From the NCBI GenBank assembly GCA_038501195.1, contig JBBPUQ010000001.1:5704001-5768000 (forward strand): a stretch of DNA of 64,000 nt, written 5' to 3'. Below the pieces are notes generated by a model. The model did not search any database and was not told the DNA's origin. It saw nothing but the letters and a program-made list of their open reading frames with translations. The translations under genes were made by a program, and so were the position numbers. Of the stretch, positions 46,264-57,638 are shown piece by piece. Source of the stretch: Nemania diffusa (lineage: Eukaryota; Ascomycota; Sordariomycetes; Xylariales; Xylariaceae). Position 1 is the first letter of the stretch. Each line of letters begins with the position of its first letter.

Positions 46264-48315
46264 ATGCCTGAAAGCCATCCTATGCAACCTAAGCGTATGC
46301 GACTAGGTACACGGAGTTGCGCAGAGTGTCGAAGACGCAAGGTGCGCTGTATCTTCGCTGCTAACAATTCAGCCTGCCAAGAATGTATTCTCCATCAGTC
46401 CATCTGCGCCGTTCAACAACCAAAGCGAAATAGCAGGCCTCAGGAAGGCACCCAAGAAACACTCCAGCAGAGAATCGAGGATCTCGAGGGCGTGATACGC
46501 CGGCTCTGCGATACTATTAACACAAGCACGGAGCCTCCCGTCCGCAGTAGGTCGGAATCGGTGAGCTGCGGAAGCTCTAGCGGGACTCTCCTGACGCCTA
46601 TGTCGCAGTCGACGTCACAGAGCTACACAGTCGAGCAAGATGCACCAGTACTCCAGCTATTCAAACAGGTCATGATGGTCCGGTGGGACCACTTGATCGG
46701 AGGTCAAAACCAGGTGAAAGTGGTCGATAGTGTTCGAATGCGGAATTGCATACTCGCGTTACAATGCATGATACCAAATCGGGACGATCTCCAGTTGATC
46801 TTCCAGAAAACAGAGCATTTATGGCCAATCTGGCCCTGGCTGCCGAGTATGATTTGGGTGACGCGACCGTTAGAGATGTCGAAGGATTTCATCTCGGAGG
46901 CATTGACTGAAAGTAAGCCTGCCATCCCCGCGAGAGCGGTGCTCTGGCTTGCTCTTTGTCTGCAGCAATTACCACGAGACTTCGGGTCAAGTTGCCCCAG
47001 GCTTCCAGCATCTCCATCAGACTTGATCGCCTCGTATATCAACGGGGCGGACAATCTCCTGAATATGGACGAGGAGCTTGGCGGAAGTCTAGAGGGCCTG
47101 GAAGCTATGGCTTTACTGTCAAAATTGTATCTGAATATGGGAAAACCTCGAAAGTGTTGGGCGATTGCTCGTCGGGCCATCAACCAGGCTCTGTTGCTTG
47201 GTTGCCATCGTATCGACGACAAAACGGACCAACGGACGAAGACGAACTGGTTCTTTCTCCAGCAGACAGAGAGGCAATTATCCATGATTCTAGGCTTTCC
47301 TTGTGCCATCCAAGAATCGCATCCCAGTCTTTCGAATGTCATGCATGCCGCAGGCCCACCGGCAGCACTGATTGGGCACGAACTGAGCATCATCGCCGGG
47401 CACGTTATTGAGCGGCACCAGAAAGATGCTAGTGTTGATGGTTTCACTACGCTTAAGATCGCACAAGAGCTCGACGAGTGTAAGCGAAGAATGCCACCGC
47501 AATGGTGGGCCGAGCCTGATCCGGACATGCCGCTCGCAGCTGCATATGTCCAACATACAATCCAAATCACCTATTTCCAACTGCAAATGTACCTGCATCT
47601 CCCAAACATGCTGAAAGCCACCCCTGAGAGCAATTTTATCGATAGCCGTGTTGCTACACTCGAGGCATGCCGCGGAATGGTTAACGCTTACCAGGCCCTT
47701 CGAAGCCACAAAGATCCGACCGTGGTCATTTGCGACGTCATGGATTTTCAGGTCTTTTCTGCTGTCCTCGTTATTGTCATCGATCTTCTTTCACGGCCGC
47801 CTCCGGATAGCCTCCAAGACCAAGCAGACGATTGGCAATTAGTATCACTTACTGCGGCTTCTCTCAAGTACGTGTCTAAAGTTATGGATTGCGCAGTGGC
47901 CCAACAAGCTGCTCAATTGTTGGAATATCTACTTCAGGCACGCAATTCTACATACTCCGGGCCTCAAACATATGAAGCTGTGATCCCTTACTTTGGCAAG
48001 GTGCGAATTAGTGGTAGAAGATTGGCTGAGATGCCGATGGATATGGTTCATAGTGACCGTGGGGGTGGATTGTCAATGGCGACAGGCTCAGCATCCGGCT
48101 CGTATCAATCAGCCCCCCTATCTTTTCCGGAATCCTATAGTTCTGTACCTGAGGTGCAAATTTGTACCAATCATTTTTTTCCTTATGGCACTACACCTGC
48201 TACAAACGCAGTGCCTGAGCCGGAGCTCAGCATCGATTGGACCACTGCGCTAGACAACATTGCAGACTATGACTTCGATCAGGTGTTCGATATGAGCAGC
48301 ATGCCGGCCATCTAA
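46264..48315 (+). CDS. Zn2Cys6 transcription factor, likely cluster regulator (683 aa)
   Basis: The ATG at 46264 is the first in frame; a 15-bp upstream extension has only a TTG. The binuclear cluster is at residues 19-48 (C-x2-C-x6-C-x8-C-x2-C-x6-C, cysteines 19, 22, 29, 38, 41, 48), preceded by a basic stretch and followed by a short Q/L coiled coil (~65-85). The middle region (ALQCMIPNRDDLQLIF, FISEALTESKPAIPARAVLW, KLYLNMGKPRKCWAIARRAINQALLLG) fits the fungal-specific transcription factor domain. The C-terminus is acidic (DWTTALDNIADYDFDQVFDM), like an activation domain. Single exon. It converges with the PKS gene, the stops lying about 110 bp apart, which fits a pathway-specific activator. 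Confidence 0.88.
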   Translation: MPESHPMQPKRMRLGTRSCAECRRRKVRCIFAANNSACQECILHQSICAVQQPKRNSRPQEGTQETLQQRIEDLEGVIRRLCDTINTSTEPPVRSRSESVSCGSSSGTLLTPMSQSTSQSYTVEQDAPVLQLFKQVMMVRWDHLIGGQNQVKVVDSVRMRNCILALQCMIPNRDDLQLIFQKTEHLWPIWPWLPSMIWVTRPLEMSKDFISEALTESKPAIPARAVLWLALCLQQLPRDFGSSCPRLPASPSDLIASYINGADNLLNMDEELGGSLEGLEAMALLSKLYLNMGKPRKCWAIARRAINQALLLGCHRIDDKTDQRTKTNWFFLQQTERQLSMILGFPCAIQESHPSLSNVMHAAGPPAALIGHELSIIAGHVIERHQKDASVDGFTTLKIAQELDECKRRMPPQWWAEPDPDMPLAAAYVQHTIQITYFQLQMYLHLPNMLKATPESNFIDSRVATLEACRGMVNAYQALRSHKDPTVVICDVMDFQVFSAVLVIVIDLLSRPPPDSLQDQADDWQLVSLTAASLKYVSKVMDCAVAQQAAQLLEYLLQARNSTYSGPQTYEAVIPYFGKVRISGRRLAEMPMDMVHSDRGGGLSMATGSASGSYQSAPLSFPESYSSVPEVQICTNHFFPYGTTPATNAVPEPELSIDWTTALDNIADYDFDQVFDMSSMPAI

Positions 48316-48428
48316 CGAATAAACATATAATTGCATCTTTAAGTGACTGGAAGCATTTTTCTTAGTTTCCTTTACTGCTCAAAATTACTCTATAGGCCGT
48401 TGCCCAATATTTACGAGCTAATCGAGCG

Positions 48429-51400
48429 TCATGTCCTACGCGCCATAGCAATGATGAGTCGCTGTAGACTCGCCTCCGGAAGGCTTCCGTCAGTCCAGTC
48501 AACATGATCGTACTTACCCCTCAACATTGTCTCCTTCCAGAGCTCTTGGTGAGCAAGTGCATGCTTTCGTCCATCGTCGAACAGCCACCAGCCATCTAGC
48601 ATCCCAAAACTCAGATCGATCCACGGAATGAGGGATGTCATCTCTAGCATGATTAGAAATCCGTCGTCCCTCAACATTTCTCGAATATTCGACGTGGATG
48701 CTGCTAAATTGCGAGTGGCGTGCACGCAATTTGTCGCGAACACGATGTGCTGCGTGCTGATTAGATCAGGTCCCGGTCGTTTCTCAATGTCGCAGACTCT
48801 GAAATCAACAAAAGGACAGTCGCGGAACCGCTTTCTAGCTGACGCGACGAGTGATGGCGAGATGTCAGTGATAGTGTACCGAACAGGGACGTTCAACGCC
48901 GTCAGCATAGCGATCATGCCCGCGCTCGTGCCCCCAGTCCCAGCCCCCATCTCCAAGATATTGAGAGGGGCCGAGCTTGCGTCGAGCTTCAGTTTCCGGA
49001 TGAGTCTTCCGAAGAAATCCTCTAGCTGTTTCAACCATGCCGTATTGATCGGCGATCGGCCGTACATGCCCGAGATGTTCTCCCTTCCTTCCTTTGAGGC
49101 AAAGAGCAGCTGAATGCCATCGCAATCGCCCGTTAGGAGGTCTGCAAGCTTAGATCCCGTGATTTGTGTCAAGTTGTGATCATATACATGCTCCGGAAAA
49201 TCAGAAACCAGGCTCTGATGGAGCAAGTCGGGTGTCTCGGAAGGCAGTGGCACGTCTGTGCGTACGAAGCAGATGTCGTCATGTTCGCCACCTACCTGCC
49301 TTTTGACGATCTTGGCATCATTTTCTAGAATGAAATGCAACTGGTCGATATATTGCCGGTGGGCGGGGATGACGGGGGGCTGTTGGAACAGTTCAACTCT
49401 CATCCCTGCCGCCGCCGTGCGGATATTACTGCCAAACCTCTCGAGCGCATCTACGATATGAGCAACGGCTAAGTTCGTCTGAGCGGGTATCACTCGGTCC
49501 GCGTACCCAGCCAATTTATTCTCTACGATAAATCTGTCTGTAAGTGCCTTGGATTCCGCGAATGCCGAGTATACCACTGATCTATCATTGGTAGAGTTAG
49601 CATCTTGAACTTTACGTGTGTGTAAATTGAAGCACAAATAAATCGAAGGAGAGTGAGAAGTATTATATACCTTGGCAAGTTGGTGTCATTCCCCCTCGAC
49701 ACCACCGCATCAGCAGCGCTTTTGAATTCCATTGTCGTCGGCCTTGATGAGCCACTGACCGGCTCATCACTGTTCGCTTTGTCGACGCCATCAGGACTAC
49801 CACCCAGAGTAGCGAAGACGCATCCTACTAACGACTGAACGTCTATTACTTCATTGAGGTCATCTGGATTCAAGGAACATTCAAATTCTTGGTCAAGATC
49901 ACGAGCCAACTCCATACCCATGAGGGAGTCGATTCCGATATCGGCGAGGCCGGTGTCGTTCTTGATCTCCTCAGCCGCGAGCCCGCAAATCGAGGCCAGG
50001 ACGTCTATAACTCGTTTGGCGATATTTCCTATAGATACGACTGATGCCGTGGTAGCTTCTGGCGTCATCGCCGTTGTATCTGTCTGCGTGGTCGCCACAG
50101 CCGAGGGCGAGACCGTACGATTTGAAAACTCAGCTGGGTTAGGAGGAGCTACAGCCTCCTGAATGGGAGATTTGTGTGGAGTAAGACCACCTCTGCCGAA
50201 ACCTCCCTTCGAAACTCTGAGATACTCGACACCGAGAATAACTTCTAGCAGCGTGCCACTTTGCGGTTCGAAGACAAAGAGGTCACTTATCATTTTCACT
50301 TCGTGCTCCCAATGGTGAGTAGCAAAGACGTGCAGTGATTTTATACTACCGTTACCCTGTCCAGGCCGAGGTGAACGGAACCAATGCTCTATCCCGCCAG
50401 GGATGAAAATCTCCGAGTCTGGGCGCTCTGTCATACAGTTGGCGAAAATGCTAGCGACCTGACAGATAACATCCGCTAGCCCAGCATCAAACCATTTATT
50501 CGACTGCGGGGATACCGCAACCACACCAGCAGACTCGTCATCACGACCGACAATCTTCTGGAGGCCCCTGAATCGTGGGCCGCAATCGATGACCTCGGCA
50601 TAAGACTTATAGATGTTACGGCCTTGAATGACGTCGTCGGTGTCTTTACTATTCAAGAGATTTAAACAGCGTTGATGTCTGATGAGCCGCTCGTGTCTTG
50701 CGAATTCAGCATGGAGCGCAAAGTCGTCCCGGGCGCGCAAAACTACCTTTCCCGTTGTCTGCGGGGGCGTGCCCCCAATGGTCCAGGACCACGCCCTAGA
50801 CCGCGAGTCCATAGCCTTGATGTCAAGCCAGATCAGAGAAGCATCAACCGAAATTGGCGAGTGGATTCCGACGTCCTGAATTTGAGATACGCCGCAGGAT
50901 TCGTCAAACTCAGGGGTAATGCTCGTCAAAGCCGCCATGACGATCTCAAGCTGGAAGGTGATTGGGAAAAAAGAAGTACCGTCCGTTATCTTGTAGTCGG
51001 ATATCCGTTCGCTGAACTCGCCAGACGTTGTATTGATCCGAAAGCGTGCACATCGCTTATCCCGGTCAAGATATTCGACAAAATTCCAGAGGCCAATAGG
51101 GCCGTTCTCGGCTTCGTATTGGACAGCTGGTTCTATCGTATGCACAACTGGCTTTTTCAGCTCGAGCCAATGTCTCGTAGCTTCAAATTGGTACGGAGGC
51201 AGGAGGATTGAGGCGTATTCGTGTGTCTGAGATTTATGATGGGGCCAAAAAGATACTGTCAAGCCAGCTTTCCAAAGCTCCGAGGCTATCTCTGCGAGAT
51301 TGCTCAAACCCTTTCGGCTTGTAATGTCAACCGGCTGAAAGAGAGCTTTACTGTTGAGCTCCACAGCTTTCTTAGCCATGGCCGTAATGGAGGAGTTTGA

Positions 51401-54400
51401 CCCTGCCTCTAGCCAAATACCGGAAGGATATTTCGCTGCCAGTCTCTGCACCGCATGGCCGAAGTAGACTGGATTCCTTAGATGAGCTCCTAGGAAGTCC
51501 GGCGTCAGGGGATTCGATGTGGCGCTCTCTACCGCTCTTTCTAGTCGGATCGTGGGCTTTCGTATCGTTAACCTCTTTCCTAGGTCTTCCAACCGCGATC
51601 TCAGGGGTTCTGCTAGCCTGGAGTGGAAAGCGTGGGTGACGCTTAATCTCTTACTTTTGATGATGCCCGAAAATCTAGTATCATCACTGAGAACTCGTTC
51701 AATTTCATTAATTGAGGTAGTAGGACCTGCCAACGTAAAGCTTTGGGGGCCATTGAAACAGGCAATCGTAGCTGATGCTTCTTCGGGGATGCCAGCATTA
51801 GCCTTCACTAAGAGCGTCATCACATCTTCTAAGTCCCCCTGGACGGCTATCATCGCACCCTTATCGACGCCCCAGCTGTCTCGAATTAGTCGCGCTCTGC
51901 CTTGAATCATCTCGACTGCGTCTTCTAAGCTCAAAATCCCCGATACGCACATCGCCGTCAACTCGCCAAAACTGTGGCCTACGACTGATGCAATTTCCAG
52001 GCCGCAGTCTATCCATGTCTTAGCGCACGCGTATTGAGAAGCGAAGAGACACATCTGCAACTCGAGCGTATCTTCTATCGGGTCTTTTTGGAAGATGGCC
52101 GGGAAAATCTCAGGACCTCCTAATGCCTTTGATAAACTGCTCACCTCGTGCAGGTGCTTCCGTAAAAGTTTAGAACTCTCGTATGTCTGGCGATCCAAAC
52201 CAACATATGTAGAGACCTGGCCCCCAAAGCACAATATGACAGGGGGCGCAACAGCCGGCCGTGTTGTGAAAGACTTGTTGTCCACCTCGGCCTTTTCCAA
52301 CGTCCTCTCAAGCTCCTCGATCGACTCGCAAGTGAACGTCCAAGCGCGATGGAGCCACCGGTTGGTCTGTCGAGAATTATTGAAAGATAGATTTGCTAAG
52401 GCTATCTCTTTGTTATTGCTGCTTCTTTTCTTCAAGAACTTTCGGAACTTGCTGGCGTATGCATGGATTGCTCTATCGTCAAACCCGGAAATCCAAAATG
52501 CATATTGCACACCAGCTGCATGGGTCTTTTCTTTTATCGCTGGAGCTTGGGTAACGATCATCGATGCGTTGGAGCCTGAGGCGCCATAGCTGTTGATGAG
52601 AGCGGCTTTGAAGTTCGACTTCCATGGCTTGAGTATCGTATTTACTTCCATGTTGTCAGTTGCCAACGCGTTAAGCGAAGGATTGATTGTAGAGTGACTC
52701 GCTTGCGGGGGTATGGACCCCTCGCGCATCATCAGGAGCACTTTAACTAGAGAAATGATGCCGGCGGCGCCCTCCGTGTGGCCAATCAGCCCCTTGACCG
52801 ACCCGACGGACAGAGTGTCGCGCCGGATTGAGCCCCCAAACACGTTCCGAATCGCACCGTATTCAGCAGGATCTCCTACCTGAGTGCCTGTTCCATGAGC
52901 TTCCACGACCGTGATTTGGCGTGGTTCCAGCTTAGCAGCCTTGGTCACATCGCTGAATAACTCAGATAAAGACTCAGTGTTCGGTACTGTGATGGCGGTG
53001 AAGTTTTGGTTCTGGTAGACTGCGGAACTGGGAATCACTCCGAGAATTTGATCTCCGTCTTCGATTGCTGTAGACATCTTCTTAAGAAAGACTGCCCCGA
53101 CTCCATCACCCCGACAGTAGCCATCGGCCTTAGCATCGAATGGCTTACAGGGCCCTGTGGGGCTCAAGAATGAGGCAGCGGCAAGGTCCTGGAACAGCCG
53201 CGCACTAGTCATGATGGACTAAGTTACTCATGTGTTAGTCATTTTCGCTTCGGTAAGTCGTATGTAGCAAGAGACAGTCCAGACTTACGACACCACCAGC
53301 TACGGCGGAAACACACTCCCCGCCAAGGATTGCCTTGCATGCTTGATGCACCGCAACAGCCGAAGCAGAGCAAGCTGTATCGAGAGTGACAGCGGGACCG
53401 GTCCATCCCAGGGAGTGACTAATACGGCCCGCACAAAAAGCTCTCAGGTTTCCAGTAGCAGCAAATGCAGTCGGAGGATGGCATGCGGTGTTTTCTTCGT
53501 AATCTAGCGTCATCAATGCGTTAGCTTACTTTCCCCCCTTATCTCCTGTGGCGGTGTAATTACCGACTGTGCCAAGTCCAATAAAACACCCTACGCGCTT
53601 TTCATGAGTGCGCGAGCCGAAATATCCTGATTGCTGTACTGCTTGCAGTGCAACTTGCATCATCAGTCTTTGCTGTGGATCCATTGAGCTTGACTCTCTC
53701 GGAGTCTTCCTCCAGAACTTATGATCGAAGGATTCAACGTCCTCAATGAAATTACCGAACCACTTCCTCTTGGGGTCGTTCGTCCGCCAGGCTGTGTCGA
53801 ACCCGAAGCGATCGCCCGGGACCTCTCGGTGTTGCGAAACTCCGTCACACAAGAGGCTCCAGTAATCATCAAGGTCATTTGCGCCAGCCACTTGCACCGC
53901 CATACCGATCACAGCTATCTGGTCGCCCCAGTGGTATGGGGTCTCTAAGGCGCCGGGTTCGAGGCTTGAATCAGGGGCAGGATGCCGGGGCAATGCTTGC
54001 CATGCCTTGGAGTCCATCACTTGAATCACACGCTCCTCAAGCCTTCTGGCTAAGGTCGGCGGGACGCATCTGTCAAGGCCAAAAGATAAGATCCGGGCTG
54101 TGCATCCCGATGTGGTCAATCCAGACTGCATAGCCGCGAACGTCTGGTACCAGTTTGCCGGCTGTTCCAACATTGCTCGAATGATGACATGATGGAGCTT
54201 CCCATCTCGTATGTAACTGCCATCCAAGTTAGACCGTGTTTTCATCACCAACGCTGAGGCATCCGGCAGTTGGAATTGGCGATGGGAGTCGCAAAACTCG
54301 ATAATGCGCTCAATACCCGGGTAATATTTTTGAGCGTGGAAACGACCTCGGAGACCAATAGCGGCAGTAGTCAAGCCAGCTTCGTAAAGTTGTGCCAGCA

Positions 54401-55193
54401 GCGAGGTTGCAATTTCTTGGGGATGAGTCACGGTCACCCGTTTCTCGTCAAACGCTACAGAAATATATGCCTATCCGCCTAGGTTAGTACTTCCAGGGCC
54501 TAAGATACGGCGGGAATAGATCAAGCAGTAAAATATCACCTGTGGGAAAGACTCTAGTATCCGTGTCAACTCGAGCTTCGACTCAGGGGTTCCCCAAGAT
54601 ACCGAAACCGAAGCCCATCCGCTACTGAAACTCTCGACTGCGCTAAGATCGCTATCGGCCAGAGCCCCAATCAGCATGGCCAGACGGATGGCGATCGATC
54701 CAAATCTTTGCAGGTCCTCTGCATCTTTTAAACAAGCAATGGCGACAGCACTCAATAACCCCGTACAGAAACCTAAAGTTTCAGTGTTCTTTCGGGCAAC
54801 TTTAGTTACAGGATCCTGACATTGATTATCTTGATCCCCTTCCCCCTCATGGTGTATCAAGTACTGGGATAACTGGATCGCGACAACGATAGGCGTTAAG
54901 AGATAGTTCGGCAGTGGCACGGCGGCGGGTGGGAAGACCCCGGACTGTAACCACTGGCCTAGTTCTGTAGGCTGGGTCTTATCTGATAACTTATTGAGCT
55001 CTGGAATCTCCTCTTTCACGAGGTTCCATTCATCTTCGAGCCCAGCAAGAGCCTCCCTGATCCACTGGCATTGAGGCGAGCTCGTCAATTTTGATCGAAT
55101 GTGAGACGCGGCCTGATCAGTGATGTTCGGAGTTTGAGCACCGAAGAGCAGAATGACAGTGTCTGGAGATGGATAGTTGGCGGATTCACCCAT
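48429..55193 (-). CDS. Non-reducing polyketide synthase, SAT-KS-AT-PT-ACP-CMeT (2158 aa)
   Basis: Five exons on the minus strand: 55193-54540, 54470-53564, 53503-53289, 53218-49671, 49581-48429; total 6477 bp with matching phases. Domains: SAT (~1-350; VILLFGAQ at the start), KS (~400-820; Cys565 in DTACSASAV, His700 in EAHGTGT, His739 in GLIGHTEG), malonyl AT (~920-1250; Ser1008 in GHSFGE), PT (~1300-1600), one ACP (Ser1690 in DIGIDSLMG) and C-methyltransferase (~1850-2150; SAM motif EMGAGTGGT at 1986, His2062, Glu2088). It stops right after CMeT: no TE, reductase or esterase domain, and none in the 113 bp to the next gene. In the PT the usual catalytic His position reads Tyr1334 (SDYKITDG), while Asp1508 is kept. 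The expected product is a C-methylated aromatic chain released by a separate enzyme. An upstream TTG-started extension to 55259 has no ATG. Confidence 0.92.
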
Positions 55194-56219
55194 AGTGCTA
55201 GATGTCTTATAGACTTCCTGGATAGCTTGTTTAAATTGAGTAATGTCTTTGTAATTCAAGAGGTTGAGCTCCTTATATGGTGTTATTGTTGGTGACTGAG
55301 GTCTCTAGTAAATTTCAACTCTACACTAGTTAAACATTTCAGAATATTCATAACACTCATCACACCTTTGCTGGTTGCCCTTGATTTAAACACGATCTCA
55401 ACACCATTAGCTGTCGCATACTGCAGCTCGAAGTAACCCACGATCGGCATTATATTCTGCTTTAGTTTAGTGACGAATATGTAGGCCACATCCCACCGAT
55501 GAGTCAGATGCTGATATATTCTCCCGCGAATAGCGAATTCCTGCTTTAGGAGAGCTTAGCACGACGATATATGCAGTGTCCCGTATATCCATAGGCACTA
55601 TTAGATCAGGGTACCAGGATCGGCACATTGTCCGTATAACGTCAGAGAATTTTAGGCAAAATAGCGAGATAACTATGTAAACAAAGTTAGACTTGATGCA
55701 ATTCGCACGAATTCGGTCGGACTCGGAAGTCGTGACATCACTAGGTCTGACGAGGTGGACAACTCAATCCATGAATTGGATCGATAACAGTGTAACAGTG
55801 GCGTTGATTAACTCTAAGTCGGATGTATAACATGCATAGCAGATGCATTAGGGCTTAGCGGGATGGTTTGATTAACATTCTATAATGCACCCATCTATTG
55901 TATTGACTGGTATGTAGTTGACATAGTTAACTAGTCTTACAGGACTCCAAATCTTGCGCAATCATCGCAGAGATCGCCTATCTCGCTAGCAGATTAATAG
56001 GTTATATCCTGTTGTTAGAATTAGAAGGCTGATTTATTCACGACTGAGATGCATTTCGCAGGCATTTCAAGTGAGTGTAAGAAATGCGGTGTGCACAATG
56101 CATAATTGAGTGTAATAGCCTCTCACTATATCAGTCAATGCTGTATCACATGCCTTGCCAAAACTTGAGTAGATCTATATGAGATATTATTATAGAAAGG
56201 GGATATTGTCTAGTTGTAT
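55194..56219. other. PKS promoter and 3' flank of the hydrolase gene
   Basis: About 1 kb. It contains the palindrome at 55700-55713. The 68-codon minus-strand frame at 55283-55489 has no recognised domain. No repeat seen. Confidence 0.5.
55700..55713 (+). promoter_or_regulatory. Candidate operator (AATTCGCACGAATT)
   Basis: Fourteen-base palindrome with only the two central bases unpaired (AATTCG-CA-CGAATT), about 510 bp upstream of the PKS start codon. Best example of the shared motif. Followed by TCGGTCGGACTCGG, which holds CGG triplets typical of Zn2Cys6 sites. Confidence 0.5.
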
Positions 56220-57083
56220 CTAAGTATCTATCATCAGCCCAATTGTCTTGGCCACGTCCAAGATCTGCATCACCAGAGCCTCAACATCCCTTGTCTTCAC
56301 TGGAACCCTATGGTCTCCGTCCCACTCAACCAGTCTGACGCTTGCATTATCACAGTTATCTGTGATAAGCTTCCTATGCAGTTCTATCCCAGGATCCCGC
56401 AGTCCATGCATGTGAATAGTCGGCAGACGTAATCGCGGCGCTTCACCAGACACCGCAATGGATTCGCCAGGAAGGCCGAGGTCCGCGGCCCCGACCAGCC
56501 CGTCAGACGGAATGTTCAAGTCAAGAGAGACCAGGGGTCCACGTCCAGCGAGTAAAATACCGAAGCCATAGCTGCCGTCAGCTTGGCGCGGACCACACTT
56601 CCCTGCTCCGCCTTGCGCCCTCATTTGCTGTCGGAGCAAAATACTAGCGCACACCTTTGCCCCCTGACTGAATCCCATTAGTCCTACCCATTCACCCGTT
56701 GCCCCTTCCATGTCATCGGCGAGCTTCGCCGCATCCAAGCAGCTGTCAATCTCCCATATTGCTGCCTCATTCTCAATGGCGGGATGGTCAGGCTGCCAAC
56801 GTAACCAGCGTCGAAAGGGGAGGTAAGCCTTGTAGATCGACGTGACGTCAGGGCCGGCTGACGATGGAAAAGGGGCTTCTGCAAAGCACAACCTGAAATA
56901 AGGTTTGAGTTGGTGGATTAGGACTCGGCATTGAGCTTTGAAGATTCTCGAGTTGGTACCTCCGCCATGAAGACAAAGGATCCGGGGGAGGTACAATGTC
57001 GGGTCTACTATATCTGCACCTTGATGGCTCATCTTGGAAACTAAGTTTGAAGGGAAATAGCACAGGTATCGGCTGCTGGTCAT
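56220..57083 (-). CDS. FSH1-family serine hydrolase (287 aa), probable trans-acting release enzyme
   Basis: Single exon. Alpha/beta hydrolase of the FSH1 family: LPRILCLHGGGTNSRIF, FAEAPFPSSAGPDV, nucleophile Ser139 in GFSQGAKV, acidic residue in MHGLRDPG, and His in EWDGDHRVP. No signal peptide. The second Met (57032, MSHQGADIV) is also a plausible start, since family members often begin close to the LPRILCLHGGG strand. FSH1-type hydrolases occur beside non-reducing PKSs (for example CitA in the citrinin cluster) and act on the ACP-bound chain. Here the PKS lacks its own release domain, so this enzyme is the natural candidate; that role is inference. Same strand as the PKS. Confidence 0.88.
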   Translation of the reverse strand: MTSSRYLCYFPSNLVSKMSHQGADIVDPTLYLPRILCLHGGGTNSRIFKAQCRVLIHQLKPYFRLCFAEAPFPSSAGPDVTSIYKAYLPFRRWLRWQPDHPAIENEAAIWEIDSCLDAAKLADDMEGATGEWVGLMGFSQGAKVCASILLRQQMRAQGGAGKCGPRQADGSYGFGILLAGRGPLVSLDLNIPSDGLVGAADLGLPGESIAVSGEAPRLRLPTIHMHGLRDPGIELHRKLITDNCDNASVRLVEWDGDHRVPVKTRDVEALVMQILDVAKTIGLMIDT

Positions 57084-57638
57084 AGGAAAGAACTTGATAG
57101 AAAAAGAGACATCTATGAGGTTTTGATAATAAGGGTGGACCGTGGTTGAGGGCTGATTATTGTTTGCTACAAGTGTGATTGCCGTATATCTTCTTACTCG
57201 GGTACCCTAGTATTCCTACTTAGTGCCTAGATCATCTCGGATAAGTAATCTGATGTCAGCAAATACGCCACAGGTACTGCAGGGACTAGTACAACATCTC
57301 AGGCCTCTAACACCGGATATGTATGAGGGAGCTTTATATCTCGGATCACTTCGTCCGTGGTGGTGCGAGGTGGTTAACAGGGCGTATTTCAGCTTCCGAA
57401 GGCTTTTTTTTTCAGCTCACGTTAGATTTGTCAACTGAGCCTCGCGATGATCATCCTGTAGACCTCTTCACATGACGATTCAATCCTGCATGAAGTTGCT
57501 TCATATCCTGAAATAGATGTTTACAGTTTGCCTAAGGCGTATCGTCTTGTAGCGTGTTTAAATGGATTTAAATACCAAATCAATACAGACCGAGCCCATA
57601 GATACTGATTTTCAAGATTATTCAGTCTCGAAGAAACA
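57084..57638. promoter_or_regulatory. Divergent promoter of the hydrolase and propeller genes
   Basis: About 555 bp. Contains CTCGGATCAC and TTCGTCCG (57350-57357), a weak half of the cluster motif. The 71-codon frame at 57223-57438 has no recognisable domain. Confidence 0.4.

Noticed and set aside
46704..47709. Minus-strand frames of 288 and 139 codons within the Zn2Cys6 gene
   Set aside because: Antisense to an intact, domain-bearing regulator gene; no recognisable domain of their own.
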